Positions 1 through 10,130 of a stretch of DNA of 64,000 nt are shown here, piece by piece. Within the stretch, counting starts at the first letter, position 1. Each line of letters opens with the position of its first letter. The DNA lies in NCBI RefSeq assembly GCF_050433225.1, contig NZ_JBNPXQ010000009.1, positions 230,542 to 294,541 on the forward strand, read 5' to 3'. This DNA is from Sphingomonas_D zeicaulis. Its GTDB lineage: Bacteria > Pseudomonadota > Alphaproteobacteria > Sphingomonadales > Sphingomonadaceae. The notes below the pieces were generated by a model. It ran no database searches. It was given only the letters and a program-made list of their open reading frames with translations, and had not been told where the DNA came from. The position numbers and the translations under genes were made by a program.

Positions 1-2
1 AG

Positions 3-1310
3 CTCGCGGCAATGTCGGCGCAGGCGCAGGCAAAGATTGCCCAGATCGAGGCGCAGCAGCGGGCGGCGGTCTCGCAGGCGACGGGTGAGGCGAACGAAGC
101 GGATCGCCTCGTCGTCGAGCAGGTGAATGACGGCGTGGCGGCTGATGTCGGTGAGCTGCGCGGTCGCGCCGCGGCGGCGCGCGCGCGGGGTGAGGAAGGC
201 CTCGCCTATGATCTCGATCGGGCGGCTGACAAGAGCGAGGTGAACGCGCTTTACGGCGCCGCCACGCCGAATGAGATCGCGCAGCAGCGCAACACGATCA
301 CCGGCACCAAGGGCTGGGAGAAGGATCCCCGGCAGGTGGCGCGGGTGACGGCGCTCGACACGCTGCTTTCCCAAGCGCGGCAGGAGGTGAAAACCGATGC
401 GCTTTCGCGGGCCGCGCGGGCAAGTGGCAAGGTGCTGGTGCCGCTGGATCTGAACGACGCGATGAGCGTCGGCGCGCGACTGGCGACGGCGCGCGATGCG
501 CGGGCGCGCTATGGCGGTCGCCTGCAGCTGCTGACGCCCGATGAGGCGGCGACGATCAAACAGCAGCTGGACGCGGGCAGGCCGGCCGATCGCGCGGCGT
601 TGATCTCGGTGTTCGCCGATGCGTCGCGGCGTCATGACGAACCGGACCTGGCCGAAGCGGCATTGCGCCAGATTGCGCCTGGTCGGGCGGACTATGTCTG
701 GATGTCGACGCTGGCGGCGATGCGCGATCGCAGCGTCGGCCGCGCGCATGTGCAACAGGCGCTCGATGGCTATGAGCGGCTGAAAGCCAATCCGAAGCTG
801 ATCGACGAAGGCGCCGCGCGGCGCGAATTCCAGATCGAGACCGGATCCGCGCTGTCTCGCCTCGCCGGCCCCGATCAGGGCAGTCTGTGGAGCGTGGCGA
901 AGGGCATCTATGCGAGCCGCGCCACCGCTGCCGGCGCTGAGGTGTTCGATCGCGACCTGTGGCGGCAGGCGGTGCGGGATGCCGCCGGCGCCGCAGGCAA
1001 TACCGGCGGCATCGTCGACTGGCGGCGGGGTGAAAAGGTGCTGCTGCCGACGGGCATGACGCGTGGCAATCTTGAGGTGACGATCGCGCGCGCCGACGAC
1101 AAGGCGCTGGCGCAGTACGGCAGCAACGGCCGCGGCCCGATGTTCCGCGATCGGATGGTGACGGCGGCCGAGCTCAAGCGGCTGGTGCCGGTGGCGCTGG
1201 ACAATGAGGGTTTCTACGCGTTCCGCGATGCCTCCGGCAATTTCCTCTCAGGCGCCGGCGGACTGTATGTGCTCGACGTCAAGCGCCTCGCGCGCGGGCT
1301 GGCACAATGA
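3..1310 (+). CDS. Prophage virion-associated protein (5' end outside window)
   Basis: This frame is open from the window edge; the first ATG is at 12 but has no clear ribosome binding site, so the gene probably begins upstream. About 432 residues are visible. They are Ala/Arg-rich and largely helical, with no catalytic motif that I recognise. The stop overlaps the next ATG (ATGA at 1307), so it is translationally coupled to the large virion protein downstream. The position just ahead of two giant internal-virion-like proteins and a T7-type tail fibre suggests a structural or ejected internal virion protein of a podovirus-like prophage. That function is inferred from context only. Confidence 0.6.
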   Translation, partial: LAAMSAQAQAKIAQIEAQQRAAVSQATGEANEADRLVVEQVNDGVAADVGELRGRAAAARARGEEGLAYDLDRAADKSEVNALYGAATPNEIAQQRNTITGTKGWEKDPRQVARVTALDTLLSQARQEVKTDALSRAARASGKVLVPLDLNDAMSVGARLATARDARARYGGRLQLLTPDEAATIKQQLDAGRPADRAALISVFADASRRHDEPDLAEAALRQIAPGRADYVWMSTLAAMRDRSVGRAHVQQALDGYERLKANPKLIDEGAARREFQIETGSALSRLAGPDQGSLWSVAKGIYASRATAAGAEVFDRDLWRQAVRDAAGAAGNTGGIVDWRRGEKVLLPTGMTRGNLEVTIARADDKALAQYGSNGRGPMFRDRMVTAAELKRLVPVALDNEGFYAFRDASGNFLSGAGGLYVLDVKRLARGLAQ

Positions 1311-4090
1311 GCGGCCGACTGCAGCGGCAATCGGAGCTCGGCGCGAGCGCGGCGATCGGCGTGCCTGTGCTCGACGCCCCGCCGCCGTTGTCGTGGGGCG
1401 ACGCGATCGGTGCTCAGTTTCGATCCGCGCGTGCAGGGCCTGACTGGGGCTGGAACGAATACCGCTATGAGCGGGACATCATCGATCCGCTGACGGCGGA
1501 AGCGACGAAGCGCGGCTATCGCGACATCCTGCCATCGGAGGCGCGCACGCTGCCGCAGGGGCGCCCCGGGCAGACAAGCTATTCGGCGAAGACAGCGATG
1601 GAGGGCTTGCCCGATATCGAGGCCGCGCGGATCGAGGGGCTGCTTGCCTTCGTCCAGCGCGAGCGGCAGGCGGGGCGGCCGTTCGATCGCAAGTTCGACG
1701 AGATCCATGATCGTGCCTCCCTGCAGGCCTATGCCCAACGGCGGCGGCGGGAGGATTTCGAGGCGGCCAACCGGGATCTCGAAGGCACAACGGGGCTGAC
1801 CTATTGGGGCAGCCTGGTCGCCGGCGCCGGCGGCGCCGGGCTGATGGATCCCAGCAGCTATCTGCCGATCGGCGGCGCCGCGAAACAGGGCGCTTCGCTG
1901 GGCGTGCGCGTGTTGAAGGGGGCGGCCGAAGGCGCCGCGATCAACATGGGCTTCGCCGCGGTGATGGAGGGCAATGTGCGCCGCGACGCGCGCGAGGTGT
2001 TCGGCATCGAGCGCGGCATCGGCGACACCGCGACGGATCTCGCCATGGCGGGCGTGCTCGGTGCCGTCGTCGGCGGTGGCGTCCAGGGCGCCGGCGAGCT
2101 GGGCGGCGCGATCGGGCGGAGCGAGCGGGTTGGCCGGTTTCAGGATGCGGCCGCGCAAAAGCTGTTCGACAGTCTGCCGGAGGCGGTGCAGCGCCGGTGG
2201 CTGGACGCCGGCACGATCGAGCCGCGGGTGGCCGCGGAACAGTTCAAGGCGGCGGTGCCTGATGACAGCCGCACGCCGACCGAAAAGGCGGCGCTGGCGG
2301 CGGTGGAGCGCGATGCGGATATCGCGGAGGCCAGCCCGTTCCGGCCGACGATGACCGGCGAGGCGGCGAACGACGGCGGGCTGCGCGGCGTGTTCGATGC
2401 GATCCTTGCCGATCGGCCGCCGCCCTCGACGCGATCGGCGCTGATGACGTCGGTCGCCTCACCCGACGCCGGCGCCGGGGCGGCGGCGGTGAAGGCGAAG
2501 ATCCGGCAGGCCGAAAGCGGCGGGAACGATGCGGCGGTGCCGCGTGTCGATCCGCGAACCGGCAAGCGGCCGTCGAGCGCTTCGGGCCGCTATCAGTTCG
2601 TCCGCGGCACCTTCCTCTCCTACTACAAGCGGCGCTTCGGCGCCGGGGGGCTGAGCGACGACGCGATCTGGGCGAAACGCTTCGACGGCGGCCTGCAGGA
2701 ACGGCTGATGGACGATCTGCTGGCGGACAATACCGCCAGCCTGCGCGCGATGGGGCAGCCGGCGACGGCGGGCAATCTCTACCTGATGCACTTCCTTGGG
2801 CCGGAGGGCGCGCGCAAGGTGTTCCGCGCCGCGCCGGGTGCCAGCGCCGAAGCCGTGCTGGGCAAGGGGGTGGTCGATGCCAACCCGTTCCTGCGCGGGA
2901 TGTCCGCTGAGGATGTCATCGCGTGGACGCATAACAAGATGGGGCAGACGCCGGCGCCGCGTGGCGCCGAGCTGCGCCCGGACCTGTTCCCCGATGCGGA
3001 GGCGCACGCGGCCGCGCAATATGCGCGGAGCCTAGAGGAAAATGCGCGGATCGAGCGGGAGGCCGCACAGGCCGAACCGTTGGCGATCATCGATGATGGC
3101 ACGCCCGACGCGCCGATCGCGCCGGCTCATCGGGAGGCGCTGGATCCTGCTGATCGCACCGACATCCTTGCCGCGAACGACGATGGTGATGTTGCGGCGG
3201 GCCAGAAAAGCCCTGCCGACGTCATCGTTGAGCGGCTGGCGGAATTCGATCGTACTCGGCCGGCCACCTCTAAAGACACCGAATATCTGATTTCGTCGCC
3301 TGGTAGACCTGACACGCGCGTGGGTAACATCGCGGCGGCGCGGCGGGAACTGGCGCGCCGGGCAAATGATGCCGGCAAGTATGACGATCTGTTCGCCGCG
3401 ATTTCCGACTATGGCGGGAAGAAGGGCAAGGGCGCTCAAGATGCCCGGTTCGGTGATATCCGCATCCAGCGGGGGATCTACGAGCAGCTGGAACGTACCC
3501 CGCGCGGGCCGGGCCGAGAGTTCGACCCTGAGGGTGTGCGCCAGATTGCGGACGATGATGCGGGTGTAAATGCCGCCTCGGTTCCGGCCGCGCTTGCGGA
3601 TGCGGTGAGCAGCCTGCTTGGCACCGGCAAATGGATCGTGGCGCCGCAGATCAGCAAGGCCCTGCGGGCGCGTGGCTATGAACAGGTGATCACGCCCGCG
3701 CGCTTCGAGGCGATGCGGCAGCGCTGGGCGGCGGAAAACCCGGAGGCCGCGGCGGCGCCGGTGTCCGACGTCGCACAGGCGCCGGTGGCGCCCGATGCGG
3801 TCGAGCAAGTGGTGGCGTTGGCCGATCTGGAAGCGCAGGCGGTTTCGAAGGATTGGGACGATCCCGTCGGCGGCCCCGCGGCAAAGCAGCAGAGCGACAG
3901 TCTGGAACACGATATCCGGATGGCGATCGAGCGCGGCGAGGCAGAGCAGTATCGCGTCGATATCGAGGGTGAGGAACGTTCGATCGCCGAGATCCTCGAC
4001 GAAACTGATCGCGATCTGGACGCGGTGGAAAAGGCGCGCACCTGCATGATCCCGCCGAAGCCGAAGGGGGGTGGCAATGTCGCTGGCTGA
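1307..4090 (+). CDS. Large internal virion protein with transglycosylase-like domain
   Basis: The predicted protein has 927 residues. Roughly residues 395-545 look like a lysozyme/transglycosylase-type domain: an AESGG segment, then SGRYQF, FDGGLQERLMDDL and LYLMHFLGPEGA. That pattern is known from phage virion-associated muramidase domains that open the peptidoglycan during DNA injection. The rest is Ala-rich, with a Gly/Ala-rich, possibly membrane-active stretch near residues 165-270 ending in GVLGAVVGGGVQGAGELGG. The start overlaps the preceding stop as ATGA, and the end overlaps the next gene. Long size plus an embedded muramidase resembles T7 gp16-type ejection proteins. The domain call is by eye; the podoviral role is inferred. 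Confidence 0.65.
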   Translation: MSGRLQRQSELGASAAIGVPVLDAPPPLSWGDAIGAQFRSARAGPDWGWNEYRYERDIIDPLTAEATKRGYRDILPSEARTLPQGRPGQTSYSAKTAMEGLPDIEAARIEGLLAFVQRERQAGRPFDRKFDEIHDRASLQAYAQRRRREDFEAANRDLEGTTGLTYWGSLVAGAGGAGLMDPSSYLPIGGAAKQGASLGVRVLKGAAEGAAINMGFAAVMEGNVRRDAREVFGIERGIGDTATDLAMAGVLGAVVGGGVQGAGELGGAIGRSERVGRFQDAAAQKLFDSLPEAVQRRWLDAGTIEPRVAAEQFKAAVPDDSRTPTEKAALAAVERDADIAEASPFRPTMTGEAANDGGLRGVFDAILADRPPPSTRSALMTSVASPDAGAGAAAVKAKIRQAESGGNDAAVPRVDPRTGKRPSSASGRYQFVRGTFLSYYKRRFGAGGLSDDAIWAKRFDGGLQERLMDDLLADNTASLRAMGQPATAGNLYLMHFLGPEGARKVFRAAPGASAEAVLGKGVVDANPFLRGMSAEDVIAWTHNKMGQTPAPRGAELRPDLFPDAEAHAAAQYARSLEENARIEREAAQAEPLAIIDDGTPDAPIAPAHREALDPADRTDILAANDDGDVAAGQKSPADVIVERLAEFDRTRPATSKDTEYLISSPGRPDTRVGNIAAARRELARRANDAGKYDDLFAAISDYGGKKGKGAQDARFGDIRIQRGIYEQLERTPRGPGREFDPEGVRQIADDDAGVNAASVPAALADAVSSLLGTGKWIVAPQISKALRARGYEQVITPARFEAMRQRWAAENPEAAAAPVSDVAQAPVAPDAVEQVVALADLEAQAVSKDWDDPVGGPAAKQQSDSLEHDIRMAIERGEAEQYRVDIEGEERSIAEILDETDRDLDAVEKARTCMIPPKPKGGGNVAG

Positions 4091-6518
4091 TTGCATCGTT
4101 GGGATGGTCGATCGCGGCGAGATCACCGCCGCGCAGGCCGAAAAGATGCAGGCGCGCTTCGACGCGCTGAACGCCGACTATCTGAAGCGCGGCTACACCA
4201 CGGATGCGGCGGCCAAAGCGAGCGAGGAAACGCTGCGCCAGTTGCAGTTCGAAGCGCTGCTGAAAAAGCGGCAGGCACTGCTGCAGGTGCAGGCGCAGGG
4301 GCGCATCGCGGGCGATCTCGCCAGCTTCGACGGGGATCCCTTCACCGGCGCGCTGGCGGTGCTGGACAGCGACGGCCGCGCGCCCTTCATCAATGTGGAA
4401 GCGCAGCGGCGGGCGATCCTCGGCCGCGCGCACGCGGTGATGACGGAAGCGCTGTTTCGGCATAGTCGCGACCTGCTGGGCCGCGTGCGCGATCGCACCG
4501 GGCTGCGTGACGTGGTGCGGGAGCGGTTCGGCGAGGATACCGGCAACGCGGCCGCGCGCGAGGTTGCGGAGGCCTTCGGCAAGACGGCCGACATGCTGCG
4601 ATCGCGCTTCAACGCCGCCGGCGGCGCGATCGGCCATCGGGCGGATTGGGGGCTGCCGCAGGCGCATGATAATGTGCGGGTGCGCGCCGCCGGCTATGAG
4701 GCGTGGCGGGATTTCACCGCGCCGCTGCTCGACGCCGGCCGGATGGTCGACGAAGCGACGGGGGCGCCGTTCACCCCGGAAGGGCTCGAACTGGCATTGC
4801 GCGAGGTGTGGGAAAGCATCCGCACCGATGGCTGGAACCGGCGCACCGAAGGCGCCGGCTTCGCGGGCAAGCTGGCGAACCGGCGATCGGACAGTCGTTT
4901 CCTGCTGTTCCGCAATGCCGACGACTGGCTGACCTATCAGGATCGCTTCGGCACCGGCACCGCGTGGGATGCGATGCTGGGGCATATGCAGGGCATGTCG
5001 CGCGATATCGCCTTACTGGAAGTGCTCGGGCCAAACCCGGCGGCGACGAAGCGCTGGCTGCAGGATCGGCTGCAGAAACTGGCGGCGCTGGATCCCAACC
5101 CCAGCCAGAAACGGCTGGATCGCGCGCGTGCCGTCGCGAAACAGTTCGACGATCTCTATGATGTCGTCACCGGCAAGCTCGGCACGCCGGTGAACGGTCG
5201 CGTCGCGCGCGCGTTCGGCGGGGTGCGATCTTTCCTGACCGCGGCGAAGCTCGGCAGCGCGGCGATCAGCGCGACGACGGATGTCGGCTTCCAGGCGGTG
5301 ACGCGGCGGTTCAACGGACTGCCGGTGGTGGGCGCGATGACCGGCTATCTGAAGCTGCTCAACCCCGCTGCCGGCGCCGATCGGCGCACCGCGGTTCGGC
5401 TCGGTCTGATCGCGGAGGAAGCGAGCAAGATGGCGTCGGCGCTGCATCGCTACATCGACGAAAGCGCCTCTCCGGAGATCGCGAAGCGCATGAGCGATGC
5501 GGTGCTGCGCGTCTCCGGCCTTTCCGCCTGGACGCAGGCCGGCCGCTGGGCTTTCGGCATGGAGGTGCTGGGGCATCTCGGCGACCAGGTGGGCAAGCAG
5601 TTCGACGATCTAGATCCGTCGTTGCGTGGCATGATGCAGCGCTATGGCATCGAGGCCGACGATTGGGACGTCATGCGGGCGACGCCGCTCTATGAAGCGG
5701 ATGGCAGCCTCGGCAAGGCGCAGTTCCTGCGGCCGGAAGACATCGGCGACGAAGTGCTGGGCGACACGCTGCTGCGCATGGTGCTGACCGAAACCGATTA
5801 TGCCGTGCCGACCGCGACAGCGCGGGCGCGCGCCACGCTGAGCTTCGGCCAGCAGCCGGGCACGCTGGGCGGCGAAATCATCCGCAATGCGGCGCTGTTC
5901 AAGTCGTTCGGCGTATCGATGCTGCTGACGCATGGCGCGCGGATGATGCAGCGGCCGAACATGAGCGGTCGCCTCGCCTATTTCGCCGGCCTCACCGTCA
6001 CCACGGGGCTGCTCGGCGGGCTGGCGCTGCAAATGAAGGAATTGGCCAAGGGCCGCGATCCGCGCGACATGGGCAGCGAAGAATTCTGGGGCGCCGCGCT
6101 GCTGCAGGGTGGCGGCTTCGGCATCTTCGGCGACTTCTTCACCGCCACCGAAAATCGCTTCGGCGGCGGGCTGGCGGAGACGCTGGCCGGGCCGGTGGTG
6201 AGCGCCGCCAGCGACGCGGCCAAGGTGACGATCGGCAATGCGATGAAGGCGGCTCGCGGCGAGCCGGAGAAAATCAACGCCGGCCGCGACACGGTGAAGC
6301 TGCTCAAGAATTACACGCCCGGGGGCTCGATCTGGTATTTGCGCGCCGCCTATGAGCGCATGGTGCTGGACGTGCTGGCACAGGAAATCGATCCCGATTA
6401 TTACGAGAGTTGGCAGCGGATGGAGGACGTCGCTGCCGAGCAGGGTCAAGGGTATTGGTGGAGACCGGGGGAGAACGCCCCCTCCCGGCTCCCGGAACAG
6501 GCGGAGGCTCCACAATGA
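4077..6518 (+). CDS. Large internal virion-like prophage protein
   Basis: The protein is about 813 residues from the ATG at 4077, which follows a G-rich ribosome binding site (aagggggg). A GTG at 4071 is an alternative start. It overlaps the previous gene by 14 nt. It opens with SLADCIVGMVDRGEITAAQAEKM and is otherwise mostly helical, with a hydrophobic stretch near residues 635-660 (LAYFAGLTVTTGLLGGLAL). I recognise no enzyme motif. Its size, order and co-orientation between the muramidase-bearing protein and the tail fibre suggest a second ejected or internal virion protein. The function is inferred from position. Confidence 0.6.
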   Translation: MSLADCIVGMVDRGEITAAQAEKMQARFDALNADYLKRGYTTDAAAKASEETLRQLQFEALLKKRQALLQVQAQGRIAGDLASFDGDPFTGALAVLDSDGRAPFINVEAQRRAILGRAHAVMTEALFRHSRDLLGRVRDRTGLRDVVRERFGEDTGNAAAREVAEAFGKTADMLRSRFNAAGGAIGHRADWGLPQAHDNVRVRAAGYEAWRDFTAPLLDAGRMVDEATGAPFTPEGLELALREVWESIRTDGWNRRTEGAGFAGKLANRRSDSRFLLFRNADDWLTYQDRFGTGTAWDAMLGHMQGMSRDIALLEVLGPNPAATKRWLQDRLQKLAALDPNPSQKRLDRARAVAKQFDDLYDVVTGKLGTPVNGRVARAFGGVRSFLTAAKLGSAAISATTDVGFQAVTRRFNGLPVVGAMTGYLKLLNPAAGADRRTAVRLGLIAEEASKMASALHRYIDESASPEIAKRMSDAVLRVSGLSAWTQAGRWAFGMEVLGHLGDQVGKQFDDLDPSLRGMMQRYGIEADDWDVMRATPLYEADGSLGKAQFLRPEDIGDEVLGDTLLRMVLTETDYAVPTATARARATLSFGQQPGTLGGEIIRNAALFKSFGVSMLLTHGARMMQRPNMSGRLAYFAGLTVTTGLLGGLALQMKELAKGRDPRDMGSEEFWGAALLQGGGFGIFGDFFTATENRFGGGLAETLAGPVVSAASDAAKVTIGNAMKAARGEPEKINAGRDTVKLLKNYTPGGSIWYLRAAYERMVLDVLAQEIDPDYYESWQRMEDVAAEQGQGYWWRPGENAPSRLPEQAEAPQ

Positions 6519-6545
6519 GCCGATGCCGGATCCAAGGGGCGGTGA

Positions 6546-9500
6546 ATGACGGTCTCCACAGAAACGGTTGAAGCGCGCAGCACCGGCAACGGGGCGACGC
6601 GCAATTACGACGTGCCTTTCCAGTGCGCCGATGCCGCGGACGTGAAGGTTTCCGTCCTCGATGTCGCGAGCGGCGTCGAAACCCTGCTGGTGCTGGATGT
6701 CGATTACACGGTGAACGGCGACCTGCGGGCCGGCACCGCGTCGATCGAGACGGCGATCGCCTATCCCGAAGGAAAGACGATCATCCGCTGGCGCGAGACG
6801 ACGGCGCTGCAAAAGCTCGACTATATCGCGAACGACGGCTTCCCCGCCGAGATGCACGAACGCGGGCTCGACATCCTCACCTTCCTTGCGCAGGAACTGC
6901 GCGAAGGCGTGACGGATCTGTTCGCCCGCGCGATCGTCGCGCGCCAGGGCGAGGCACCGAACCTGCTGCTGCCCTTCGCCGCCGATCGCGCCGGCAAGGT
7001 CATCGGCTTCGACGGCAGCGGCAACATCCTCGTCAGCATGTCCTATCAGGATCTGCTGAACGCCGAGACCTATGTGCGCGAGACGCTGGTGGAGATCCGC
7101 GAGCTCGCGCAGAACGTGCAGGCGATCGCCGCGCAGCGCCTGCCCATCGTGAACGTCGCCGGCGATTACACGATGACCTATGCCGATCTGGGCAAGCGGA
7201 TCCGCGTGACCAGCGCGATCGACACCAACATCTATGTGCCCGACGATCTGGCCCAGCCGACGACGGTGGGGTTCAACGCGGAAGTGCAGCAGGCCGGTAT
7301 CGGCAAGGTTTATATCATCCCGTTCAGCACCGCGATCGTGAACAGCATGAACGGCTATAACGGGATCGAGGCGCAGTTCGGCGTCGCGCGGGTGGTGGTG
7401 GACAGCGCCACGACGGTGAACCTCGACGGCGATCTGCTGGGCAGCGGCGGCATCGGCTGGATCCAGTCCGCCGAGATCGGCAACGGCTATATCGACATCG
7501 TGATTTCGACGGCGCGCGCCGGCGGCTCGCTGGATCCTTCCAAGCTGAGCGTCACGGTGACGGAGCCGGCGACCAATCTCGCGACCGGTGCGGCGACGAC
7601 GACGGTGCGCACGCTGGGCTGCACCAAATGGGCGCGCCTGCCGGTTCCTGACTATCTGACCAACTGGGAAGTCTCGATCGACGGGGCGACGCAATATGTG
7701 CGCGTCTGGCTGGAAAGCTTCGTCTACAGCTCGGCGACGTCGGCAGTGCTGAACGCCCTGCAGGGCTGGTGGATCTGGGACAGCATCGGCGCGCCGCCTT
7801 CTGCCAACGTGCCGCTGGCGAACAGCGCGACGCGCGCCAGCCCGGCGCCGTTCGGCAACTGGGTGATGCCCAGCCGCCAGGTGGTGGGCAACAGCCTGAC
7901 GGTGGAGTTCGTGGCCTTCCACCGCAACGCCCAGCAGGGCCGCATGATCGCCGGCGGGCTGGTGACGGTGACGGACAGCGTGGGCGCGACGCTGACACAG
8001 TGGGTGAACAGCACGGTGGTCAGCGGCCGATCGACCGACCGCTGCCCGGTAATCGTCTATCGCCACACCTTCGACATCAGCTCGCTGGCGACGGGCTCGA
8101 TCAAGGTGGATTGCGTTGCGCGGCCGTTCATTGGCAGCGCGACCTACAACACCGCGACCGCGGGCAGCGGCCGGATCTGGAACAGCCGCTATTTCCTGAA
8201 GGATGTGACGCTCGCGGGCTCGCCTTACTATGTCTATGTCAACGAGGCGTCGGGCAACGACACGACGGGAGCGGTCTCGACGACGGCGGCGACCGCGGCG
8301 GCCGCGCCATGCGCGACCATTGCCGGTGCGCTCAAGCGGCTGAACGCGGTCGCCGGCCGGATCGACGGCGGCATCGTGCGGGTGATGTCGGGCGGCGCCT
8401 CGCTGGGCGATACCGGCGCGACCTTCAACCTGACGCAGAATGTCGGTTGCGTGACGATCACGCGGGATCCGTCCGTTTCCCGCGCGGCGGCGCCGATCCG
8501 GATGGCTGGGGCAACCTTCCGGCCGCGCATCACGCTGGGGCTGGCGACGGGCGTCACCTCCGGCTGCGTGCGCTTCAACGATTGCCAGGTGGTGCGCACC
8601 GGCGCCGCGCAGTTCGCCGGCGAAACCGGCATCAATCTCAGCGTCCTCTGGGACGATGTGGAGATGGACAATGCTTCGATCACGACGGCGTGGCTGTCGA
8701 GCTCGGCGCGCGACAGCGTCTATGGGATGGTGATCACCAACGCGGTCGGCAACGTGCTGGCCTCGACGCAGACCGGCCTGCACAATATCTGGCGGGGGCT
8801 GGTGGTGTCCGGCGTGCCGGTCGAGCAGTGCTATCTGCTGGGCAGCGAGCTTACCAGCTGCACCAATCCGGCATCCGCGATCACGACGACGTCGGTCGAT
8901 GGTGGCTTCGTCTACTGCAACAAGTTCCTCAACGCCTCCAACCTCACGCTGGTGGTGGCGCAGGATCGCAATGTCACCGGCTTCGCGATCGTGCAAAACC
9001 TGTTCGAACATCAGAACTCGGCCAACACCGCGGCGATGTGGAGCATCACCCGCGACAATGCCACCGGCAACGTCACGCACATGGTGATCGCGCACAACAC
9101 ACTGACCGGCGCCGGGCTGGCGGCCGGCCGCGGCAACCTGGTCTATGATGATGGCGCCACGCACCGCGTCTCCACGCTGCTGATGTTCAAGGGCAACATC
9201 CATTCGGAGATCTCGACGAAGGCCGACCGCTTCGTCTTCCTCAACGAACCGCAATATCCGGACGCCTCGGCGCGCACCGGCAACTGGGAATATGCCAATG
9301 GCGTCGATTGCGAAGCGGAGGTGACGCAGTTCCTCGACGGATCCACCACGGGCTTTCAGGCGGCGCGCGAACATCCCGGCATCAACGCGCTGGTCGGCAC
9401 CTCCGACCGGGTGCGGCTGGATGTGCGTTTCGTCGACTATCGCGGCACGCAAATCGATCCGGTCTCGGGCGTCCTCTCATCCGGTACCGGCGGCGGCGAC

Positions 9501-9626
9501 TATCGCCTGCAGAATGACAGCCCGGCGCGATCGCGGCTGCGATCGGCGGTGCTGAGCCATACGCTCGACGGGGTCGCGCGGCCGACGACGAACGACAACT
9601 CCGGCGCCTTCTCGGTGGCGGCGTGA
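6546..9626 (+). CDS. Phage tail fibre/tailspike with T7-like N-terminus
   Basis: The protein has 1026 residues. Residues 1-140 match the style of the T7 tail-fibre N-terminal domain: a VSVLDVASGVETLLV start, a TAIAYPEGKTIIRWRETT segment, then an ERGLDILTFLAQELREGV helix. This domain attaches the fibre to the tail. From about residue 560 the sequence becomes YVNEASGNDTTG followed by a TIAGAL helix, typical of secreted or phage parallel beta-helix proteins, and continues as short Asn/Thr/Gly-rich strands to the end. It is probably the receptor-binding protein, possibly with surface-polysaccharide depolymerase activity; no catalytic residues could be identified. The stop overlaps the next start. 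Confidence 0.75.
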   Translation: MTVSTETVEARSTGNGATRNYDVPFQCADAADVKVSVLDVASGVETLLVLDVDYTVNGDLRAGTASIETAIAYPEGKTIIRWRETTALQKLDYIANDGFPAEMHERGLDILTFLAQELREGVTDLFARAIVARQGEAPNLLLPFAADRAGKVIGFDGSGNILVSMSYQDLLNAETYVRETLVEIRELAQNVQAIAAQRLPIVNVAGDYTMTYADLGKRIRVTSAIDTNIYVPDDLAQPTTVGFNAEVQQAGIGKVYIIPFSTAIVNSMNGYNGIEAQFGVARVVVDSATTVNLDGDLLGSGGIGWIQSAEIGNGYIDIVISTARAGGSLDPSKLSVTVTEPATNLATGAATTTVRTLGCTKWARLPVPDYLTNWEVSIDGATQYVRVWLESFVYSSATSAVLNALQGWWIWDSIGAPPSANVPLANSATRASPAPFGNWVMPSRQVVGNSLTVEFVAFHRNAQQGRMIAGGLVTVTDSVGATLTQWVNSTVVSGRSTDRCPVIVYRHTFDISSLATGSIKVDCVARPFIGSATYNTATAGSGRIWNSRYFLKDVTLAGSPYYVYVNEASGNDTTGAVSTTAATAAAAPCATIAGALKRLNAVAGRIDGGIVRVMSGGASLGDTGATFNLTQNVGCVTITRDPSVSRAAAPIRMAGATFRPRITLGLATGVTSGCVRFNDCQVVRTGAAQFAGETGINLSVLWDDVEMDNASITTAWLSSSARDSVYGMVITNAVGNVLASTQTGLHNIWRGLVVSGVPVEQCYLLGSELTSCTNPASAITTTSVDGGFVYCNKFLNASNLTLVVAQDRNVTGFAIVQNLFEHQNSANTAAMWSITRDNATGNVTHMVIAHNTLTGAGLAAGRGNLVYDDGATHRVSTLLMFKGNIHSEISTKADRFVFLNEPQYPDASARTGNWEYANGVDCEAEVTQFLDGSTTGFQAAREHPGINALVGTSDRVRLDVRFVDYRGTQIDPVSGVLSSGTGGGDYRLQNDSPARSRLRSAVLSHTLDGVARPTTNDNSGAFSVAA

Positions 9627-9826
9627 GCCCCGAGATCTGGTCCCTTGCCGGCCAGTTCGGGCCGCTCGGCCTGGTCATCGGCTATCTGGTGTGGCGCGAG
9701 ACGCGGGCGGACGAGAAGCGCGCGATGGTCGACCGCGAGCGCACCGAAAGCGATCGGGCGCTGGCGGCGGCGCTATCGGCTCTCACCGTCACCATTCAGC
9801 ACCTGGAACAGGGAATGAGGAAATGA
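9623..9826 (+). CDS. Small phage membrane protein
   Basis: This 67-residue protein has one hydrophobic segment at about residues 8-23 (AGQFGPLGLVIGYLVW), followed by a charged helical, probably coiled-coil tail. Its GTG start overlaps the tail-fibre stop (GTGA at 9623) and its stop overlaps the following ATG. Short single-TM proteins in this position often accompany lysis genes, but nothing here proves a holin function. Confidence 0.55.
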   Translation: MSPEIWSLAGQFGPLGLVIGYLVWRETRADEKRAMVDRERTESDRALAAALSALTVTIQHLEQGMRK

Positions 9827-10011
9827 GCGCCGAAGCGATCGATGCGATCCGGGCGGTGCGGCTGGCGGCCCATGGGCTGCGCAACGCCTGCGCATCGATC
9901 ACCGGCGGAACGGAAATGGCGCTGAGCATCGAAAGTGTCGAGGCGATCGGCGTCACCACGCGCGGGCTGGCGCCCAGCCCGGTCGAGCTGCGGAAGGTGC
10001 GCCGACAATGA
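9823..10011 (+). CDS. Small phage protein, unknown
   Basis: This is a 62-residue ORF starting with ATG at 9823 in an ATGA overlap and ending with a TGA that overlaps the next ATG. It begins MSAEAIDAIRAVRLAAHG and shows no recognisable domain. It is supported mainly by overlaps at both ends within a run of equally overlapped genes. Confidence 0.5.
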   Translation: MSAEAIDAIRAVRLAAHGLRNACASITGGTEMALSIESVEAIGVTTRGLAPSPVELRKVRRQ

Positions 10012-10130
10012 TCGAGGAACCTGCAGACGAACCGCCGGCGGACCCGGCCGATGAGGATCCGCTGACGGATGACGAACGCATGCTGATCGGCCTCGCGCCG
10101 CTCTGGCCTCCCAACGAAAGGAACGTGTGA
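10008..10130 (+). CDS. Tiny acidic phage protein
   Basis: This 40-residue ORF begins MIEEPADEPPADPADEDPL and is strongly acidic. It sits exactly between two coupled genes: its ATG overlaps the upstream stop and its TGA overlaps the amidase ATG. Function unknown. Such short, disordered acidic ORFs are easily missed by automated calls. Confidence 0.45.
   Translation: MIEEPADEPPADPADEDPLTDDERMLIGLAPLWPPNERNV

Noticed and set aside
5610..9452. 1280-codon minus-strand frame opposite the tail fibre
   Set aside because: Antisense shadow with Arg/His-rich low-complexity text; the plus-strand fibre is convincing.
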